Below are positions 19,336-30,796 of a DNA stretch of 64,000 nt, in pieces. Under the pieces are notes generated by a model that worked only from the letters and a program-made list of their open reading frames with translations, was not told the DNA's origin and ran no database searches. This stretch comes from Gambelia wislizenii (taxonomy: Eukaryota; Chordata; Lepidosauria; Squamata; Crotaphytidae). A program made the position numbers and the translations under genes. Location: assembly GCA_030847615.1 (NCBI GenBank), contig JAUMIR010000015.1:8573501-8637500 (forward strand), written 5' to 3'. The stretch's first letter is position 1. Every line of letters starts with the position of its first letter.

Positions 19336-21888
19336 ATCACTTAGAATTTTGCACCTGGGATTGTGTTTTGGGCTATAGTGGCATTGATTAGTGCTCCAAA
19401 TTGATGATTTTTGTGGTGATCATTGTTCCCCCAAGAATTAAGCATCCACCATCGTGGGCACTTAGCCATGCACCCCCCACTGCCAGAGAGAGGGTTCTTA
19501 ATAGATTACAGTATTTGAGAATATGTGGACAGGATCTCAAGCTCACTAATATATGGATTTCTGACTGCAAATTGCATTTGAATTTCTTTTCAGTTCTGAG
19601 GGATGTTATGTGGACATTTTCTTACACAAAGTAACCTGAAACAATTCTTCTCTAATTGTTCATATCAACTTCTGTTTTCAAGATGGTAGAAAAATGCATG
19701 TTCCTAGCTGGAGTGAACCTCACTTTTTCACCAATTTTCCACTGGTGAAGTTTTGCTCAGCTCCCCATGTGGCAGCTGCTTCAATGCAGTCTCCAAAAAC
19801 TGTTGTTTCCAAGTGAGTAATCCCAACTAGTTGTACTGAGTGCAATGAAACCACAATATCATCTAGTCAAGTTGGATTTTGCTAATATGGCAATAGCAGA
19901 AAGCCAGTACAGTGAGAAGAGGATGCTTCCTGCCCTCCTTCTGAATGGACTTTTTTTTCTTCAGTGCTAAAGCCAAATGTCCCACAGGATGTGTGGCTTT
20001 CATTGCTCCGGGAGATCAACTTTACAACTCAGGCCTAATATCTGTTGTGAACTACATTGTGCCATTTTACATCTTTAAATTACATGATAAAAACATAATT
20101 CAGATGCCTTGTTTATCATGTCTCTCCAGCATAAATATTACATGTGGCATGACTTCATTTCCTGTTGGAATCAGTTCCAAGGATTCACTTTGCTATTCCA
20201 GCTTCAGCCACCTATTTCTCAAGACTGCATATTCCTCATCACATCCTCTGCCAGATCTTTTTTCCATATTAAATTACCTTCTGAAGTGATGGGAGTGGCA
20301 AAGATGCTTCATGGTATATATCACATTAATTTATAGGTTGTAGCATGTCCCCATCTGTGACCCATCCAGGCCAAAATTACAATAATGGAAAACCCAGTTT
20401 CCCATAATGAGTTATTACCAATGAATGATGAAGATATTGGCCAAGGTCCCAAGGAGACACCTGCTGGCATGGTACATGAGTTAAGAAGGAAGCACCTGAG
20501 ATGGACTCAAATGTACCATCCAATAATTTGCAACTGCCTGGGTTGAGTCCTGTTGGTTAACCTCAACTAGAGTAGATGCAGCAAAAGAATTGTTGAATGG
20601 TGAGACAACTTGTAGATAATTCAGTTCATGTGGTGGATGTACTCTGCTCAGGGCTAAAAACAGGATTTAGGCCACAGTCGTTTATGCATTGTAATTCTGA
20701 ACAGTTTGGGAGGGAATATGCAAGGAGGAAATTCTTATTTGGGAGACATTTGCATAAAAAGCCACACTTGGGGGCAGAAAGCAGTGCATTCAAATACAGT
20801 GGATTTGGATGCATAGTTCATCCAAATCCAAAAAATGTTATTTTTGTACATTTTTTCCACATGTTTGTCACAAATACATTCCTAAATGTGAGCATTTGTC
20901 TAAAAAGGAGTAAAAACTCTTGCAATCCAGAATGAAATAAGTAAAAAGTTACATCTGTAGTATATAGGATTGCAACCCTTATTACAATCTTATCAATCTA
21001 TGTATTTATTAATTAAAATATTTATATCCTACTCTCTATCTGCTAACAATGCATTAAACAATGTAACAAATTAAATAAAGATAGATTAAAACCCATTCAT
21101 ATACTTTAAAATATGGCACAGTTCTACTTTTCTTCTCTTGCCAAGTAATATTAAAACCCTACAGATGGTGTCATACTCCAAATCTTCCTAGCCATTCTGG
21201 TTCACTTGCTTCCTATGCCTGTTGGCTTCTATTAGCATATAAAGAGTGAGAAAATATAGCACAATCATCCACACAGGAACAGTGAACCAACCATTCCCAG
21301 TCTTACCCTTAATGCTCAGGGGTCATGAAGACCCTCTGGATAGCGATATTAAATTGGGGAATTTAATATACTCAGCTTGGCAATGCAGGAGGGGACAGTG
21401 GCAGGACCTTTTGACCTAGTTATACTGGTAATAGGGAGGAGGCATAAGCTAGATAGTATTTGAGAGAAACAATACTAACAAAACTCACGCACACATTCAG
21501 GCTTCAAGCATTCACACAAGACCAGTAAATAAAGTGGGAAAGATTGAGATAGAAGAATAGTGAAGGTAGTTTCCAGTGGGTGATATGGCATCTTTCCTGT
21601 AGAGATGAGGTCACAGAAGAAACCAGCAGAGTGGAGGTCCGGATCTGGAACAGCTACACAGTTTGACATTGAGTCAAGAGGAAGATGAACTATGCATGCT
21701 TGAGTGTAACTTTGGAAGGGTTTTTATAGTCAATATTTGCATTCTGGGGATGGGATTTAGAGTGGAAGACAATGATTCTTGGAGTTGCTCAAAGTGAGAC
21801 AAAGGAACTCTGGATATGATAATGGCATTTTAATGTGTGAATACGTTGAGATTGAAAAGGAGGAAGCAACTTCCTTTCTTTAAGTAAG
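19336..21888. other. Unassigned intergenic sequence
   Basis: No coding, RNA or repeat family was recognised over 2.5 kb, apart from a perfect hairpin at 20800-20830. Open frames are short and without motifs. Confidence 0.5.
20800..20830. repeat. Perfect 12-bp hairpin
   Basis: TGGATTTGGATG and its exact complement CATCCAAATCCA are separated by 7 nt. There is no following T-run or other context. Confidence 0.8.
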
Positions 21889-22166
21889 GGTAAACTGATA
21901 AGGGTCATTTGGAAGTGGAATGCACTGCCTGGGAGTGTGGTGTTGTCTCCTTTGGAAGTATTTAAATGGAGGCTGGATGGCCATCTGTCCGGAATGATTT
22001 GATTGTGTATTCCTACATGGCAAGGGGTTGGACTGGATGGCCCTTGAATCATAGAATCATAGAGTTGGAAGAGACCTCAAGGGCCATCCAGTCCAACCCC
22101 CTGCCATGCAGGAATACACAATCAAATCACTGATTGAGGTCTTTTCCAACTCTATGATTCTATGAT
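21889..22166 (+). mobile_element. CR1 3' end split by an inverted CR1 tail
   Basis: A plus-strand CR1 3' end (21889-22046) stops at 'ggatggcccttga'. An inverted CR1 3' end follows (22047-22134), then the plus copy resumes as 'ttgaggtcttttccaactct' and its octamer tail. Removing the insert restores a normal CR1 3' end. The tetranucleotide TTGA on both sides may be the target duplication. Confidence 0.8.
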
Positions 22167-22767
22167 TTACAGGTTTGAGTTTGCCAGCCTAGGCAGATGT
22201 GATTAGCCAGATGTACATGCATTCAGTTGCCTTGTAAATTAGCATTTCTTTAGAATTTAGGTGGCCCCTCCTTGAGTGCATACCTGAGTGAATCTGAATG
22301 CTAGTCTTTGCAATTTCCAGTTGTAATGGCCACACCGCATGGAAGGCTACTTGTTGACATAATTATTAAATATTGCCAATTATTAATATAGATATGGGGC
22401 TGGGGGTGTCAGGGTAGGTAACATCAGGACCTTTCAAGGACTTCCCCCATATATTCTCTCTGAATTTGCCACAGCTGTGCCAGGAGAATACCACTTTATA
22501 CTTATAAACAAGGCCCACAAGAGAGAAATACACACTTACACACACATACACACAGACTTAAGAAATGTTGTTCTTCCTTGAGCCTCTTTGGAAGTAAGAA
22601 ACTGTTATGTCACCACATAGCATCTTTCTTGAGATACTGCTTGCCTCTTTCCTAAATTACTCCCCATCATCAGTAGGACTGCAAAACATACTTTGCTGAG
22701 ACTTGGAGTGGAACGTACCCTGACTTAGTTTTTAGAGCAGAGGAAGCAACAGATTTTGCAAACTGTA
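22167..22767. other. No feature seen
   Basis: Unassigned sequence with a short CA-rich run near 22530-22555. Confidence 0.45.
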
Positions 22768-22911
22768 AATCATAGAATCATAGAATTGTAGGGTTAGAAT
22801 AGACCACGAGGGCCATCCAGTCCAACCCCCTATCATGCAGGAATACACAATCAAAGCATCCATGACAGATGGCCATCCAGCCTCTGTTTAAAGACCTCCA
22901 AGGAAGGAGAT
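22768..22911 (-). mobile_element. CR1 LINE 3' end fragment
   Basis: Inverted tail plus the 'ggccatccagtccaacccc' and 'cctctgtttaaagacctcca' blocks. It is truncated after 144 bp. Confidence 0.92.
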
Positions 22912-23526
22912 ATTAGAACACCTCCAGCACTTCACAATCATTTGACTGTTTTCCAAGTGTTCTCCCCATAAGACTCTCCCCCCTTCACCATAGCTGTCAA
23001 ATGAGAGACATATAATGGTGAAAAATATTGAGAGAAATACAAGAACTTTTTTTAAAAGGGACTCTAATCAATTTCAGTGCAACAAAGGCTTCTGGATTGT
23101 GGAAAACAACAACAAAACAAAGGAGAGCATTTATTGATCAACTTACCCCCACTACTATAACTACAGCTATTGGCAATTCTGAATCTGCAGCAATATTGGA
23201 GGGAATCAGGCAGTCAATAGAAGACACTGGAGCAGAACTTAGACAATTAAGACTGGGAATGGAGGAAATGGATTTTATTTATTTGTTGAATTTCTATGCT
23301 GCCTTTCTCCCAAAGTGGGACCCAAGGTATCTCACCAAATAAAATCACAATTAAAAATATTTAAAACCACTTAAAGGTATATAAGTAAAAAAACAAAAAC
23401 AAAAAAAACCAAGATTAAAAACATTAAAAACACTCCAATAAAAGCTGCAATTACAAATCAAAGGCCTGCTTAAATAAGAACATTTTTGCCTGCCAGCAAA
23501 ATGAAAACAGGGAGGGGGCAGCCTAC

Positions 23527-23593
23527 CCTCCAGAGGAGTATTTGTTTTTCTCAGATATTATATTTTTTCTCTCAAATACTCCTCTGGAGGCTA
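23527..23593. repeat. Inverted repeat next to SINE
   Basis: CTCCAGAGGAGTATTTG and its complement CAAATACTCCTCTGGAG flank a T/C-rich loop of about 30 nt. The left arm belongs to the L2 sequence and the right arm abuts the SINE. Confidence 0.85.
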
Positions 23594-23596
23594 GGC

Positions 23597-23860
23597 TACC
23601 CCCTGGTGGTGCAGTGGTTAAATGACATTACTGCAAGTCACAATGTAAGTTCGATTCCAGAGGGTTACAAGGTCCACTCAGCCTTCCACCTTTTTGTAGG
23701 TCAGTAAAATGAGTACCCAGCTTGTGGGGGCAATTAGCTAATACACATTGGAAAATCCTTAATGCAGGGTAGATGTGTAAATTGCTATTGCTTAACAATT
23801 TGTATGCCATTCTGATAGCCCTTGTGGCTGAAGAGCAGGGGATAAATACCTAATTAATTT
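23597..23860 (+). mobile_element. tRNA-derived SINE
   Basis: The 5' part looks like a RNA polymerase III promoter: an A-box-like 'tggtggtgcagtggtta' and, about 35 nt later, a B-box-like 'gttcgattcc'. A conserved body follows ('ggtcagtaaaatgagtaccc', 'gggggcaattagc'), then an A/T-rich end. It is not a tRNA gene, since no cloverleaf 3' half follows. It is inserted into an L2 3' end. Confidence 0.75.
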
Positions 23861-24098
23861 TTTTAAAAAAATCCAGAGTGTGGGAGCAGTCACAGAGAAG
23901 GCTATCTCTTTTGTCCTCACCAAGCGACCCTGTGATGGTAATGGGACTGAAAGAAAGCCAGAAAGGTAGAGATTAAGAAAGATCTCCATGCAGAACTGAA
24001 AGATATTCGATATCAAGAAATCAATTGAGAATTTGACAACATACTTGAATTAAATGAATATTAAATAGGAAAATCTGGAATAAAAGACTAAAAAAAAA

Positions 24099-24480
24099 AT
24101 GGAAGAAACATCAGAAAGATTAACAACCCAATGTGAACAAGAATTGGATGCTATTCCATTCCTGGAAGTGAAAGAACATGAAAAATGTATAAAGATGAGA
24201 GGATTGCCAGAACAACTTAATGAAGATTTATATGAGCGTTTGGTATGCCAACAAGCTGAATTTGTAGAAAAGACCCCCAAACAATTAGAAGAGGAACTGG
24301 ATAAGATTTTCAGACTGGATTCCAGAGTGTCAAGACAGAGAAATTTGCCAAGAGATATAATAATTTACTTTGTTAGAAGAAAGATGAGGGCTCTTAACCT
24401 GCAGAAAAGATTTACTCAGAAGATTAAGACTGATGAAACCAAAATTCTGATCTTCAAGAATATTCCAATTAGAATCTTTT
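24099..24480 (+). pseudogene. L1 ORF1p fragment
   Basis: The residues include a coiled-coil end, then CIKMRGLPEQLNEDLYERLV, LDSRVSRQRNLPRDIIIYF and KMRALNLQKRF. This matches the RRM and C-terminal domain order of L1 ORF1p. The frame is cut after IPIRI by a minus-strand L1 insertion. The sequence resumes at 25716, where RILRKGTDYVTLTDQF is readable, and again at 26294. Confidence 0.8.
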
Positions 24481-25694
24481 TAAATTATAGTTGTTATGTA
24501 AAATATCCATACAAACATACATATATTATTCATAACACAAAAACAGGTATTTATCCTTCTTAAAATTATTCCCTTCCACCCCTTCTTAAATTCTTTTTTC
24601 TATTGGACTGAATAAAGGAATTTTAAAAGGATTATAGCTTTTCTTCTATATAAATCACATCTTCCTTGTTATTCTACATATTTCTAGGTAAAATACTTTG
24701 CTGCTATCAAATGTCATATTTCTAAATCTTAAAATCTTGAAACTTTAATGTATTCTAATTCTATAAAGCTGAATACAAAGTATCTTCATTTCACTTCTCT
24801 ATTGAGTTTGTAATGCTGTTTTAACTCATAAATTGCTGTTGTGTGACTAAGTCGCTTGCTAAGTCTCCCAAATGTTCTCTTAAAAACATTATCACATCTT
24901 CCAAGCCATATTCATATTTTAATGAGTCTTTTTTAACCTGGGTTGTGAATTTATCCATTACCATCTTATCCTGTAACTTCAAAAGCCAGTTCTGTATAGT
25001 TGGTGTTTCTTTATCTTTCCATTTTCCAGCAAAAATCACTCTTGTGGCCAAGATCATATATAATAAGACTTTCACATATTTCCTTTTCTATTTGATGTCC
25101 TAACATGTATAACAAATACACCTCAGGTTTCATTTCAATTTTTATCTTCAATATTTTCCTTATTGAATCAAGTATCTTTTCCCAAAATTTCTTAATTTCA
25201 CTGCAGGACCAACAGAGGTGATAAAATATTCCATTCTACTCTCCACACTTCGAACATTTCCCCTCTCCATTTTTGTACATTTTAGTATTCTTGTAGATGA
25301 TAGATACCATCTGTGCAACATCTTATAATAGTTCTCTTTCAAATTAGTGTGTAATGTAAAATTCAGGTTTATTTTCCAGATCTTTTCCCATTCTTCTAGT
25401 GCTATTGGATGGCCAATGTTTGGAGCCCAATTAATAGTACTTTTCTTTATCACTTCTTGTTGCATTTCCATCTTTAGAAACAGTTTGTAAGCATTTGTTA
25501 TAACATGTTTTTTTCTTGTTTTCATTAAATATGATCTCATCAAATCCTGTATTCTCTCTTGCTATTCCCACTAACAATGTCCATCTTTATTCTCTTGTAT
25601 AATTGTCTATATGTAAGCCATTGACATGTTATTCCATCATTTCCTAAACCTTCTTGTGTTTTTGGTCTTGGTTTGTCTTCTTCCAGCCAATCTT
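24481..25694 (-). mobile_element. 5'-truncated L1 inserted in L1 ORF1
   Basis: The minus-strand frame 25543-25160 encodes the L1 ORF2 C-terminus (IALEEWEKIWKINLNF, NYYKMLHRWYLSS). Frame 25075-24821 continues with VIFAGKWKDKETPTIQNWL. The left side is T-rich, as expected for an inverted poly-A end. The direct repeat CCAATTAGAATCTT at both edges (24467 and 25710 regions) is a likely target-site duplication, perhaps longer with mismatches. Confidence 0.78.
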
Positions 25695-25771
25695 CTTTTA
25701 TTATTTTAAAGGATATACCAATTAGAATCTTGAGGAAAGGAACAGATTATGTTACACTAACAGATCAATTT

Positions 25772-26272
25772 ATTTATTTTTTAATTTTATTTTTAAAATC
25801 AGTTACATTGGTATATTTCATTGATTTATTTTACACAGAAATCCTTTACCGATTTTTAACAAATTCTTTACATTGCATAAGTTTGTATCTCTTTACATAC
25901 CACATACTTATTATTGTTTTTGTAACTGTTTTCCTTACTAAATCAAAATTTTGGAGTTAACAATGACATACAAAATAAAAAGTAACATTTCAATAATCCA
26001 AAACATCTTGCTTTTATCCCCCATTCTTCCTTCCTCTTATATTGCCCGGGTTTTTCCACTTTTACCTTTCCCTTATTTTCTGCCTTTCCATCTATCTTCA
26101 TTGTTTACTTTTATGCCTTATTTCCTTTACTTTTAAAATTTTTCACCTTCTGGTTGTCTGGATTTTAATCTCTTTCCTTATTCTGTTTAGGCCTAGTTCC
26201 AGTCTCTTTCTATTTTCCTTTTTATATATCGCTTAATTAGCTCCCACTCCTTTTCTATTTTTTCCATAGTTA
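25772..26272 (-). mobile_element. Short L1-like 3' end with exact 21-nt target duplication
   Basis: The 501-bp AT-rich block has a T-rich left end. It is flanked by an exact 21-nt direct repeat (25751-25771 and 26273-26293, beginning GTTACACTAACAG). Removing it and one repeat restores the L1 ORF1 frame. The insert has no coding signal, so its family is inferred from the T-rich end and the duplication length. Confidence 0.75.
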
Positions 26273-27012
26273 GTTACACTAACAGATCAATTTAAAAGAT
26301 ATGGGATCCCATATCTTTATGTGATGGGAGAAGCTGGAAGGAGTCTCTTTTAGATATAACTGAAGAAGATACAGGGTTAATACTATCCAATAAACAAAGA
26401 AATTTCTGAAAAGATATGGTAAGAAGTTGGACATTTATGCTGATGCATGAGATTTGGAAAATAATAAACAGGAGAAATTAGAAGGAGAAAGATGCAGAAG
26501 AAATGATCAAACAAAGGAAACACAACTATTTTCTGAAAAAGAAAAGGATGATGTAAGAGAAGAAGGAACCATATCTAGAGCAGATGACTTCATGGACTTT
26601 GAATCTGAATTTCAATAATGAAGGGGAAAAAATTATCCTGGATTGTGAAGGGGCTTAATCTATCCCGTAAAAGAAAACAAGTTTTTTACTATTTGGAAAA
26701 ATTATTTTATTTGTTTACAAGAGACAAATATAGGGAGAAAATATTTATTTATTTTTTAAAAAAATGTTAAATTAGAAAAAGAAAAGTTGAGGAGTAGCTA
26801 TACATTGGAATAAAAAATAAAAGCAGAGGAGATTTTACAGGATTCAAATAGGCACTATGTAGGAATAGAAATTCAAGTTCATGACCTAAGGACTTTAACA
26901 GTAAGAGTTTATGCTAACAAAACTAACTTCTACCAAAAATTGCTGATAGCACTGATGCACTAGGACTATGAACATGTACTCCTGATGGGAGATTGGAATG
27001 GAGTGATTTATC

Positions 27013-27170
27013 CTACTAGTGTGGTGGAGTCTCCTTCTTTGGAGGTTTTTAAACAGAGGCTGGATGGCAATCTGTCGGGAATGATTTGACTGTGTATTCC
27101 TGTATGGCAGAATGGGGTTGGACTGGATGGCCCTTGAGGTCTCTTCCAACTCTATGATTATGTGATTCTA
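27013..27170 (+). mobile_element. CR1 3' end inserted in L1 endonuclease
   Basis: The CR1 3' block ('gtggtggagtctccttcttt' to 'ctcttccaactctatgatta') interrupts the L1 endonuclease between GDWNGVIYP and DKKIKGDQGK. It is of the older subfamily seen at 48836. Confidence 0.88.
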
Positions 27171-27501
27171 ACTTCTGATAAAAAGATTAAGGGTGATCAG
27201 GGGAAATTACCTAAGGCATTTAACGGGCTAATGGAAATTTTGACATTGATGGATATATGGAGATACAAATATGGAGAAGCAAAGAAGTACGTCTTTTTTC
27301 AGAAATACACAAAAACCATTCAAGAATTGCACCTTTGTTCAGAAAGACATAAAAAGCATTCAAGAATTGATATGTTCCTTATTTCCCACTGTCTGGGCAA
27401 AACTGTTTTAAAAACTGAGGTATTACCTAAAATTACATCAGATCACAATCCTATATTGTCAATACTTTGGAATAAGAAGACAGAGTTTAGCTGGAGATTA
27501 A

Positions 27502-27950
27502 ATGATTCTCTTCTACAAGATGAAAGATTTTGATCAAAGCAAAATTGACTTAAATCTGTATTCTGAAGAAAACCTGAATAAAAATACAGATATGCCAATA
27601 ATCTGTGATGCTAGTAAAGCAGTGATGTGGGGTTTCTTTATTCAACAAAATATAGAACTTAAGCAGAAAAGAGAAGAAAATATGCAAAGTCTTATAAATG
27701 CAATTAAATCCAAAGAGGAAGAGTTGAAGAGAAACCCCTTGAAAAGAGAATTAATTCAGGAGATTAACATTCTTCAAAAACATGTATCAACGAAGACCTT
27801 AGAAAATGGAATAACTTGTATAGAATTAGGTAGAGTTTCAGCTATTAAAATGGCAGTTCTTCCAAAAATGATGTTTCAGAATGTTCCAGTAATAGTTAAT
27901 GACATCCCATTTAATGAATGCAACAAGGATTTAGCAAAATTTGTTTGAGC
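27502..27950 (+). pseudogene. L1 ORF2 remnant with the RT domain deleted in frame
   Basis: The open frame starts with the linker after the endonuclease (DASKAVMWGFFIQQNIELKQ, a K/E-rich helix to about residue 90). It then passes without a frame break into LENGITCIELGRVSAIKMAV and LPKMMFQNVPVIVNDIPF, which in L1 lie after the RT domain. The whole RT is absent, with no FADD-type motif between. The copy cannot be active. Confidence 0.72.
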
Positions 27951-29200
27951 CAGGAAAACAATGTAGAATAAGATGGCAGACTTTGCAAAAGATGAAGGAA
28001 AAAGGAGGACTTGGTTTTCCAGATTTAAAATTGTATTTTCATGCAAGTACTCTTTGTTGGTTGTGAGAGTGGACTACACTAGAAAACAAAAGATTATTGC
28101 AATTGGAAGGCTTTAATCTACACTTTGGATGGCATGCATATCTAGGGTATGATATATTAACAGGTAATAAAAAATTTAAGGACCATTTTATTAGAAAAAC
28201 ACTGGGATAAAAAGCTGGTTGGCATAGAACATCAAGAGACAGAATTAGATATAATGATAATGGAAAAGAAAGAATTAACAATATCTGAGACATATAAGCT
28301 ATTATTAAAATTGGATTTAGAACCAATAACAATAAAGAAATATATGATTAAGTGGTCTCAGAATATTGGGCATGATATTCATTTAGAAGAGTGGGAGAAG
28401 CTATGGAAAATAGATGTAAAATTTATACCTTATATGGAATTGAGAGAAAATTGTTAGTAAATGTTATTTTGGTGGTATCTGTTACCTCAAAAGTTGGCCA
28501 AAATTAATAAGGGTAAGAAAAGAAATTGTTGGAAATGTGAGGAGGTGAATGGATCATTTTATCATATGTGGTGGTCATGCAAAATAGCAAGAAAATTTTG
28601 GATAAATATTCACAATTGGGTAAGGAAAATATAAAAGTAGATTTCAGATTCAAAACAGATAAATAATTATTAAATATCACAGATAAAGATTTTCTGAAAG
28701 AATATAGAAGCATTATGCTATACATGACCACCACCGCGAGAATTGCCTACGCCAGACACTGGAAGCAAAAAGAAATGCCAAATACAGATGAGTGGATGAC
28801 AAAATTGTTAGAGATAGCTCAGATGGAACAGAGTACGTGTTGGATAAATCACTGATCAATAACTAAGTTTAGGAAGGAGTGGGAAAGATTGATTGAATTC
28901 TGGAAATTAGAGTGCAATAAATATGTAGTCACTTGCTTAACCAATTAAGATATATTAAGTCAGCATATGGAAGGTAAAAAAAATAAACATATACAAATTT
29001 AGAAATGAATTTTTGTTAGTAAGTTACAGGAATAAGTAATGATGATTTAGATTGGGAAATAATTGATAATGGTCCTATAAATGTCTGTATATTGTGTGGT
29101 AAAGAAATATTGTATGAACAATATTTGCAAAAAGTTTAAATAAGGAAAGTTCTTTAAAGATGACCAGAAGCAAGTTCAAAACCTGATGGATAGGAAGTAC

Positions 29201-29204
<4 letters not shown>

Positions 29205-29239
<35 letters not shown>
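29205..29239. repeat. (TA)n microsatellite
   Basis: About 17 TA units lie in the L1 3'UTR. Confidence 0.95.
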
Positions 29240-29244
<5 letters not shown>

Positions 29245-29369
29245 ATTGTAAAAACCTTTTAAATAAAATAATTTAAAAATAAAAATAAAAACACTGTTGG
29301 GAATTTGACTAAAATATAAAAATAAACTTTGTCCCAAAAACCCATTGTGGATTTCAACACATGAAGCCT

Positions 29370-30280
29370 TTCATAAGAGAGGGAATGTACATAAAGGTAA
29401 ATGACTAACATATAGAGAATTATGCAAGATGAAGAATATCAAATGCAAACAAGAGAATTAGAATGGGAAAATATTGATTGTCACTGGTTCTTATAATAGC
29501 AGCTACATGAGAGATTCAAAACAAACATGAAACTAGAAAGTATTGAAGAAAAGAATCATAGAATCATAGAATTGCAAAGTTGGAAGAGACCACGAGGGCC
29601 ATCCAGTCCAACCCCCCTGCCATGCAGGAAATCTTGATCAAAGCATCCCCGACAGATGGCAATCCAGCCTCTGTTTAAAGACCTCCAAGGAAGGAGACCC
29701 CACCACGCTCCGAGGGAGTGTGTTCCACTGCCAAACAGCTCTTACTGTCAAAAAGTTCCTCCTCATGTTGAGGTGGAATCTCTGTTCCTGGAGCTTTCAC
29801 CCATTGCTCTGTGTTCCAGTCTCTGGAGCAGCAGAAAGCAAGGTTGCTCCATCCTCAGCATGACATCCCTTCAAATACTTAAACAGGGCTATCATATCGC
29901 CTCTTAACCGTCTTTTTTCCAGGCTAAACATACCCAGCTCCCTAAGTCTCTCCTTATAAGGCATCGTTTCCAGACCTTTCACCATTTTAGTTGCCCTTCT
30001 CTGGACATGCTCCAATTTGTCAATATCCTTTTTGAATTGTGGTGCCCAGAACTGGACACAGTATTCTAAGTGAGGTCTGACCAAGGCAGATGGACTTTGA
30101 GACAGTAATCCAAGGAGAAATAAGCACACCGTAGCAAAATTCTACAGAAAACTAATACATTTGGAAATAGAGCAAGAAGGGGTTAAAGATAACATGTTTA
30201 ATTGGGCAAGAAATATTGGCCATTCAGTAAAGTTAGAACATTGGGAAAACCTGGAATAAAAATTTGTGAAAGATTTGCGT
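29370..30280 (+). mobile_element. L1 ORF2 fragment interrupted by CR1
   Basis: The plus-strand remnants before the CR1 resemble the post-RT region. After it (30130-30280) the frame reads [16 protein letters not shown], then NMFNWARNIGHSVKLEHWEN, the L1 C-terminal block. The CR1 lies at 29553-30090. Confidence 0.6.
29553..30090 (-). mobile_element. CR1 LINE, 5'-truncated
   Basis: Inverted tail, then the C-terminal ORF2 with long intact pieces ([20 protein letters not shown] and the [16 protein letters not shown] block on the minus strand). It is low-divergence, so recent. Confidence 0.93.
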
Positions 30281-30796
30281 GTACTCACAAGTAAATCCCA
30301 TTATGCGTATATTGCTGAATTGTCTGGCAGGGATAAGAGAGGTGGGAGGAGAGGTGGCAGGCCTTGTTTTGTTTTGTTTTTACCTGTCAAATTCAATGTG
30401 AATTTGGCTTAAATTGCAGGGTAGCAATTAGGGATTTCTGAGAGAAAGTAGGAAAAATGCAAACGCTTTGTGTCTACTCACAAGTAAACCCCATTAAGTG
30501 CAAATTGCTGCATTGTCTAGCAGAGATTAGAAAAGAGATAGCAGAATCACCCAGCCAATATGGCTCAGTGGCTGTGCTAGATGGGGATGCTTGGAGATGT
30601 AGTCCACCCAAAAAAGGAAGAAGAAAGAAAAATAACTCCCCATTATTTCAAAATGGAACGCCCCCCCCAAAAAAAAAATATAGGAAGGAAATGAATTGCA
30701 AGTAAATAAGCAAGCCCCAGGGATAGTTCTTCTAAGCAACGTGTGTGATTTATGTAACAGTCTCCCAGTCATTCCTGCTATGCAGGAATAAACAAC
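30281..30796. other. Non-coding; diverged 60 bp direct repeat
   Basis: A segment at about 30283-30340 ('actcacaagtaaatcccatt', 'ttgctgaattgtctggcag') recurs at about 30475-30535 with substitutions ('actcacaagtaaaccccatt', 'ttgctgcattgtctagcag'). The source element is unknown. Confidence 0.5.

Larger units (their letters stand above)
23266..23965 (-). mobile_element. L2-type LINE 3' end, interrupted by a SINE
   Basis: An inverted L2 tail with 'tttctcccaaagtgggaccc' and an A-rich UTR, then 'gcctgcttaaataagaacat', is followed after the SINE by the ORF2 end (23875-23965). The minus-strand remnant there resembles the RTKEIAFSVTAPTLW block. The SINE lies at about 23597-23860. Confidence 0.65.
24050..29290 (+). 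mobile_element. Decayed L1 LINE with three nested insertions
   Basis: In order the plus strand carries ORF1 (24099-24480, continuing at 25716 and 26294), the ORF2 endonuclease (26640-27010 and 27171-27530) and a linker joined directly to post-RT sequence (27502-27950). The ORF2 C-terminus follows (28250-28920), then a 3'UTR with a TA run and an A-rich end near 29290. Minus-strand L1 copies interrupt it at 24481-25694 and 25772-26272, and a CR1 at 27013-27170. Many stops show that it is long dead. Confidence 0.8.

Noticed and set aside
23597..23680. Possible tRNA gene
   Set aside because: A- and B-box-like motifs are present, but no cloverleaf 3' half follows; it fits a tRNA-derived SINE.
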